This document shows, one piece after another, positions 5,922 through 9,258 of a stretch of DNA of 9,258 nt. Numbering within the stretch: position 1 is the first letter of the stretch; every line of letters begins with the position of its first letter. The DNA is from JAVBUZ01 sp031554725 (GTDB lineage Bacteria > Bacillota > Clostridia > Lachnospirales > Lachnospiraceae). The DNA lies in the NCBI GenBank assembly GCA_031554725.1, contig JAVBUZ010000082.1, positions 1 to 9,258 of the forward strand, given 5' to 3'. Both the position numbers and the translations under genes were made by a program. The notes below the pieces were generated by a model. That model saw only the letters and a program-made list of their open reading frames with translations. It was not told the DNA's origin and ran no database searches.

Positions 5922-7967
5922 ATGACAGATTTAAAGATTTCTGTAAAAAGAAAGCTTGTATACAAAATGGGAAGCCCTATATATATTGACGTAAGGATAA
6001 AAAACCAATCGAGAAATGATTATTATTTATCATTATCAAATACCCCATTTGATACTATCCCAAATAACTGCTTTGAGGTAATAAAGGGTGGCAAAAGAAT
6101 TTCATATGATGGCATAATGGCTAAAAGAGTTTCTGATGGTATTTCCGATTTAGTGTTGTTGACGGCGGGAGAAACAAGATCAGCTCGTGTATGCCTTTCG
6201 GATATGTATGCCATGTATGAGGTGGGAAAGTATACCGTGCAAATAAAGGCTGGTAATATTGGAAGACAAACGCGAAGTGTTATGGGCGAAGCAAGAGATA
6301 TTAAGGAATTGGAGAATTTCCCAGAACTTAAGTTTTCATTTTATCTTATGGGAGCAAGAAAGCCGACAAGAACCAAGGGAGATAGGCATCGGGCGTGGGA
6401 TATTTTTTATAGTGCGACGACGGAAGAGTTTCCGGAGCCAAGGATAGTGTTCCCAAAGGGAAATGATAAAGAAGAAGCAAAGTTTAGGAATATGGTACTT
6501 GATGCGCACTATGAGATGATTCATTATTTGAAGTCATGTGTAAAAGAATTTCAGGCGGTGCCAAGGGAGCAGGAGGAAGATAATTTTCACTATGAATTAG
6601 TCTTTGGGGCATATGATGTTGGAAGATACCATGGCGTAAAAGAGGTATATGAGCATATTCTTGAAAAGTTAAAGGCGGAAAAAGTAACATATGAAAGAAA
6701 TCAAAATCCAGAATGTGAAAGGGATGGAACCTTTGCATATACTTATTTTAATTCAAGGACGGTATATCTTTGTAAGGAATTTGGCAAGGTGGGCATCTCA
6801 GGCGAAGACTCAAGAATAGGAACGCTTCTACATGAGTGGACTCATGCAATGGAAGATATTGATGATGTGGATAATTGTTATGGGCGCGACAAATGTATAA
6901 GATTGGCTACAAAAAGCCCTGAAAAAGCGGTAAATAATGCAGATAACTATGAGTTCCTTTTAGAAAGCCAATTTCTAAATTGGAAACGTGAGGAAAGCTG
7001 GCTTAGTACTCAGGATGCGGCGACGCTAGAATGTGGAGGTCCAACATCGGTTCTATATAATAATAAAATATATTTATTCTATTGTAATCAAAGTAAAGTA
7101 TTAAAGGTTGCACAATATGATGGTGATACATTTTGTGTATCTAGCCCGATGGTTTACAAGAATGAAGCTGGCATAGAAGTAGAATTTACGTCTGATTTTC
7201 ATCCAGAAGCAATTGCATATGGAAACACCATATACGTTTTTTATATTCCCAGTGGTAAAAGTGAATTGCACTATACCATGCTATTGCCTGATGAGCAGTG
7301 GATGGAAGGAATGGCTATAAGGGATGTAACCGGTAAAACTATTGAAGCAGCGTACCCAGCACAGCCCATTATTAAGAAAAGTAATAAAAAAGAAGTCGGA
7401 AAAATAGAACTATTTTATAAAAAAAATGGTGAGGAAAGGTTTTTTACTACGGCATTTAATCCTGCTAAGGAGGAATGGGAAGAAGAAAGCCAGGTACCAG
7501 GAGAAACATGCCTGGCAATAGAGGAACGCTTTAATCCAGCGGTATTTCTTTTGAAGGGAACCTTATACATGGTTTATTGTCATATGGATACCAAAGAGCT
7601 TAGATATGCCTACTATGATGCAGAGCATGAAAACTGGAAGATGGACAAGCTAATTTGCCAGGAATCAGATCTAGACCTAGCAGTTCCATATGAGGTTAGG
7701 GCTGTAGTCATGCCAGATGAGAAATCAGTATATCTTATGTTCAGATTTACAAGTGGAACATCGGGACAGATTCAAGTCAACTATTTATATGAGAGAAAGA
7801 AGTTGATGTGGGTGGACGGCGAGAGATTAGGAAGAAATACCTTTGCAGATTCAATTCCACAAAAAACAACACTTTGTTCAGTTGTCCCATATCAAAACTA
7901 TCATTATATGTTCAGCTTAGATAAAAAAGGAAATGGAATATACATAAGTAAACAGATGAAAGGCTAG
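5922..7967 (+). CDS. M35 (deuterolysin-type) zinc metallopeptidase with C-terminal beta-propeller
   Basis: The 681-residue protein has three parts. Residues 4-112 form an immunoglobulin-like beta domain (SLSNTPFD, YDGIMAKR, LTAGETRSA, VGKYTVQI) of the type that precedes bacterial M35 peptidases. About 160-365 is the aspzincin catalytic domain: H304-E-W-T-H308 binds zinc, Asp317 is the third ligand and Tyr320 the companion of the DxxYG motif, followed by NADNYEF (339-345). The usual glycine-threonine before this motif is Asp314-Asp315. From about 374 to the end are six repeats (P374, P428, P479, P539, P589, P646; about 54 residues each) with a pattern like PAxxxxNxIYxFY...LxYxxYD..W, probably a six-bladed propeller that may bind sugars or proteins. 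No signal peptide, propeptide or membrane segment is seen, unlike secreted M35 enzymes. AGGAGG precedes the ATG by nine bases. No terminator follows, so read-through into the rhiA-like gene is possible. Confidence 0.85.
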   Translation: MTDLKISVKRKLVYKMGSPIYIDVRIKNQSRNDYYLSLSNTPFDTIPNNCFEVIKGGKRISYDGIMAKRVSDGISDLVLLTAGETRSARVCLSDMYAMYEVGKYTVQIKAGNIGRQTRSVMGEARDIKELENFPELKFSFYLMGARKPTRTKGDRHRAWDIFYSATTEEFPEPRIVFPKGNDKEEAKFRNMVLDAHYEMIHYLKSCVKEFQAVPREQEEDNFHYELVFGAYDVGRYHGVKEVYEHILEKLKAEKVTYERNQNPECERDGTFAYTYFNSRTVYLCKEFGKVGISGEDSRIGTLLHEWTHAMEDIDDVDNCYGRDKCIRLATKSPEKAVNNADNYEFLLESQFLNWKREESWLSTQDAATLECGGPTSVLYNNKIYLFYCNQSKVLKVAQYDGDTFCVSSPMVYKNEAGIEVEFTSDFHPEAIAYGNTIYVFYIPSGKSELHYTMLLPDEQWMEGMAIRDVTGKTIEAAYPAQPIIKKSNKKEVGKIELFYKKNGEERFFTTAFNPAKEEWEEESQVPGETCLAIEERFNPAVFLLKGTLYMVYCHMDTKELRYAYYDAEHENWKMDKLICQESDLDLAVPYEVRAVVMPDEKSVYLMFRFTSGTSGQIQVNYLYERKKLMWVDGERLGRNTFADSIPQKTTLCSVVPYQNYHYMFSLDKKGNGIYISKQMKG

Positions 7968-7968
7968 A

Positions 7969-8019
7969 AAGTTCCAGTTCAATTCCGAAAAAACTCTTAT
8001 TTAACTCCAATTGATTTCC
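7969..8019 (+). promoter_or_regulatory. Five 11-bp-phased direct repeats upstream of the rhiA-like gene
   Basis: Heptamers start at 7969 (AAGTTCC), 7980 (CAATTCC), 7991 (AAACTCT), 8002 (TAACTCC) and 8013 (GATTTCC), each 11 bases after the last. The array begins one base after the peptidase stop codon. The 22 bases from 7980 match the 22 bases from 5834 at 18 positions. The third copy is weak. Probable SARP-type activator site by analogy with the family's known direct-repeat operators. Confidence 0.65.
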
Positions 8020-8028
8020 AAAGGGGTA

Positions 8029-8037
8029 TGCTATAGT
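8029..8037 (+). promoter_or_regulatory. Extended -10 promoter of the rhiA-like gene
   Basis: TGCTATAGT has five of six -10 bases plus the TGn extension, nine bases after the last phased repeat. A TTGATT (8011-8016) is 15 bases upstream of the hexamer, short for a -35 and overlapped by the last repeat. Transcription would start near 8044. Confidence 0.6.
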
Positions 8038-8042
8038 AAACT

Positions 8043-8060
8043 TGTAAATGGCCATTTACA
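8043..8060. promoter_or_regulatory. 18-bp perfect palindrome at the rhiA-like transcript start
   Basis: TGTAAATGGCCATTTACA is fully self-complementary and starts five bases after the -10, overlapping the expected transcription start. It could be a repressor operator or, as RNA, a 5'-terminal stem of seven pairs with a GGCC loop that stabilises the message. Confidence 0.55.
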
Positions 8061-8092
8061 TAAAATATCATAAAAAATGGAGGAAACAAACA

Positions 8093-8704
8093 ATGGCAAC
8101 AAACTACACATTAACAGTAAAAAATGAATCTAAGAATTATGGGAACATCTGTGTTTTTCAGACTATGCCAGATCAACCCGACAACATGCTAAGCTTAGCA
8201 TGGTTTAGTAAAGCAGCACATCCAGAAACGACAGTAGAGTTTGACTGGACAACTCAGTACAATTTTGTATGGTCTGATCAGGGTGAGTTAAAACCAGGTA
8301 TTAGATTTAAAGCATCACAGGTGCTTGATACAGATCCTTCTGACATTACCAAGAATGCAATTGGTTTTACAAAAGAGCACGATGCATATCGTTTTATCGA
8401 AACTGAAAAAACTACAAAATCAGGAAACCTTGGAATTTATACCAATCAAACAATTCCTCATGGTGGCGCGTCCGTGGGTATTGGTATGTCTGGTAATGGA
8501 ACCTTTGCAGTAACAGCTACACCAAACTACAATTTCACATTCAAACCACATCCAAAATATTGGGTAGCCTTTGGTACATATAAGGTTGGAGAAGTAATGG
8601 ATATTGAATCTATGAGTAATATCGTGGAAATAAAATATGACCATGATATATATAACAAAGCGATTACTCTTAAAAATGACAATACATGGCAGATTGAGAG
8701 ATAA
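8093..8704 (+). CDS. RhiA-like protein
   Basis: The 203-residue protein resembles the RhiA family, named from the abundant rhizosphere-expressed RhiA of Rhizobium leguminosarum: an N-terminal YTLTVKNESKNYGNICVFQT strand pair, the signature MLSLAWFSKAAHPETTVEFDW, then NFVWSDQGELKPGIRFKASQ. The rest is beta-rich with a glycine-rich turn (HGGASVGIGMSGNGTFAV). Biochemical function is not known to me. It has no signal peptide or membrane segment. I chose ATG 8093 because GGAGG (8079-8083) lies nine bases upstream; the in-frame ATG at 8048 lies inside the palindrome and lacks a ribosome site. It has its own repeat-bearing promoter after the M35 peptidase gene and ends in a strong terminator before the SARP regulator gene. 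Family assignment is from memory of the motif. Confidence 0.65.
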   Translation: MATNYTLTVKNESKNYGNICVFQTMPDQPDNMLSLAWFSKAAHPETTVEFDWTTQYNFVWSDQGELKPGIRFKASQVLDTDPSDITKNAIGFTKEHDAYRFIETEKTTKSGNLGIYTNQTIPHGGASVGIGMSGNGTFAVTATPNYNFTFKPHPKYWVAFGTYKVGEVMDIESMSNIVEIKYDHDIYNKAITLKNDNTWQIER

Positions 8705-8719
8705 AAGTTATGAAAAAGC

Positions 8720-8752
8720 GGTCCGGTTAAAAATTTTGGCCGGACCTTTTTT
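8720..8752 (+). terminator. Rho-independent terminator after the rhiA-like gene
   Basis: GGTCCGG (8720-8726) pairs with CCGGACC (8740-8746); the stem can extend inward through G-U and A-T pairs, and a run of six T follows. It separates the rhiA-like gene from the regulator gene 31 bases later, though partial read-through may supply the latter because no clear promoter is seen between them. Confidence 0.85.
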
Positions 8753-8782
8753 AAATACCGTAGATAAAAGGGGAAACAGCAA

Positions 8783-9258
8783 ATGAATTATTTTTGGGGA
8801 AAAGATAAGGAAATTTATATTAGATGTTTTGGGAAACTGGCTATTTACGTAAATGGCGTGGAGAAGAGTGCACAGATGAAGAGTCAAAAGGCTCGGGAGC
8901 TTATTGCGTTTTTGCTTACTTATAAAGGGGAAGCAGTAAACAAGGTGACAGTGTGTGAAGCATTGTGGGAAGACAAACCCATTGATTGTGCAAGGGATAA
9001 TCTGTGTAAACTACTTAAGAAGGTGGAAGGTATGTCAATTCCTTTTATGATTGAAAGCTCAAGGGGGATGGTGCAGCTTAAGTTGGACAATATAGAAAGC
9101 GATATTGTGACATTTGACCAGCTGCTAGTTGATAGAACGAATGTTGTCGATTGTGAGCGGGCAGTAGCGTTATATAGCGGCACTTTGTTTGAAGAAGAAA
9201 ATTATAATTGGATTTATCTTAAAGAGGGGATTTATGACAATTGCTATATGGATGTATT
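8783..9258 (+). CDS. SARP/BTAD-type transcriptional regulator, N-terminal part (runs off the window)
   Basis: The frame is open for 158 codons to the window edge. Residues about 10-105 fit an OmpR-like winged-helix DNA-binding domain of SARP type: YIRCFGKLAIYVNG, KSQKARELIAFLLTYKGEAV, ALWEDKP, DNLCKLLKKVEG and MIESSRGMVQLKL. From about 110 a bacterial transcriptional activation (BTAD) domain starts, with DIVTFDQLL and the helical CERAVALYSGTLFEEENYNWI. No receiver domain precedes the DNA-binding domain. The ATG at 8783 has AAGGGG (8768-8773) nine bases upstream. SARP proteins are activators that bind 11-bp-spaced direct repeats near the -35; such repeats occur before the two genes just upstream, making this their likely regulator. 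Later domains, such as an ATPase or TPR region found in large SARPs, would lie outside the window. Confidence 0.8.
   Translation, partial: MNYFWGKDKEIYIRCFGKLAIYVNGVEKSAQMKSQKARELIAFLLTYKGEAVNKVTVCEALWEDKPIDCARDNLCKLLKKVEGMSIPFMIESSRGMVQLKLDNIESDIVTFDQLLVDRTNVVDCERAVALYSGTLFEEENYNWIYLKEGIYDNCYMDV

Noticed and set aside
5823..8019. CRISPR-like or minisatellite reading of the CAATTCC repeats
   Set aside because: Units are seven conserved bases in an 11-base period, limited to two promoter regions, with no spacers of CRISPR length.
8048..8092. Upstream in-frame start for the rhiA-like gene (15 extra residues)
   Set aside because: The ATG is inside the palindrome at the transcript start and has no ribosome site; the ATG at 8093 has a strong one.
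8843..8857. ATTTACGTAAAT palindrome and GTAAATGGC shared with the rhiA-like palindrome
   Set aside because: It lies inside the SARP coding region over ordinary codons and only nine bases are shared, so chance is likely.
8920..9183. Minus-strand reading frame opposite the SARP gene
   Set aside because: The plus strand encodes a recognisable DNA-binding and BTAD region here; the minus frame is a low-complexity shadow without a ribosome site.

Overview
The window looks like chromosome from a low-GC Firmicute, most likely a member of the Clostridia such as a Lachnospiraceae-type gut or anaerobic bacterium. The reasons are AT-rich DNA, strong AGGAGG-type ribosome sites, sigma-A-like promoters, compact Rho-independent terminators, and genes of types common in that group. 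No species can be named from the sequence alone.

Layout. Positions 1-141 are the right end of an IS3-family insertion sequence (last 25 codons of the transposase, a hairpin and the terminal repeat), which stops two bases short of the stop codon of a PAP2-type membrane phosphatase gene (144-830, minus). Next is a diacylglycerol/lipid kinase gene (940-1863, minus). A divergent promoter region separates it from glyA, serine hydroxymethyltransferase (2063-3301, plus), which ends in a clear terminator. A secreted protein of unknown function follows (3444-4352, plus). An IS1182-family element occupies 4409-5772. It has perfect 16-bp ends and a transposase gene disabled by an internal out-of-frame deletion. 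Terminator-type hairpins abut both of its ends.

The most interesting part is the right-hand third. A 681-residue M35 (deuterolysin-type, aspzincin) metallopeptidase fused to a predicted six-bladed beta-propeller (5922-7967), a RhiA-like protein (8093-8704) and the start of a SARP/BTAD-type transcriptional regulator (8783 to the window edge) lie in line on the plus strand. The peptidase and RhiA-like proteins have no visible signal peptide. Upstream of both genes I find direct repeats related to CAATTCC, phased at exactly 11 bp: three copies before the peptidase gene and five, some degenerate, before the rhiA-like gene. In both cases the last repeat is followed, after exactly nine bases, by TGCTA, an extended -10 type element, and then by a short palindrome at the expected transcription start. 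Direct repeats at 11-bp spacing just upstream of a -10 are the known binding format of SARP regulators, and a SARP gene is the next gene along. I therefore infer a small, co-regulated peptidase/RhiA-like module controlled by the adjacent SARP protein. The regulatory link is a prediction from pattern; the repeats themselves are directly visible.

The left two-thirds is mostly ordinary housekeeping and lipid-related genes plus insertion sequences. No tRNA, rRNA or CRISPR array was seen, and no gene-free stretch exceeds about 200 bases.
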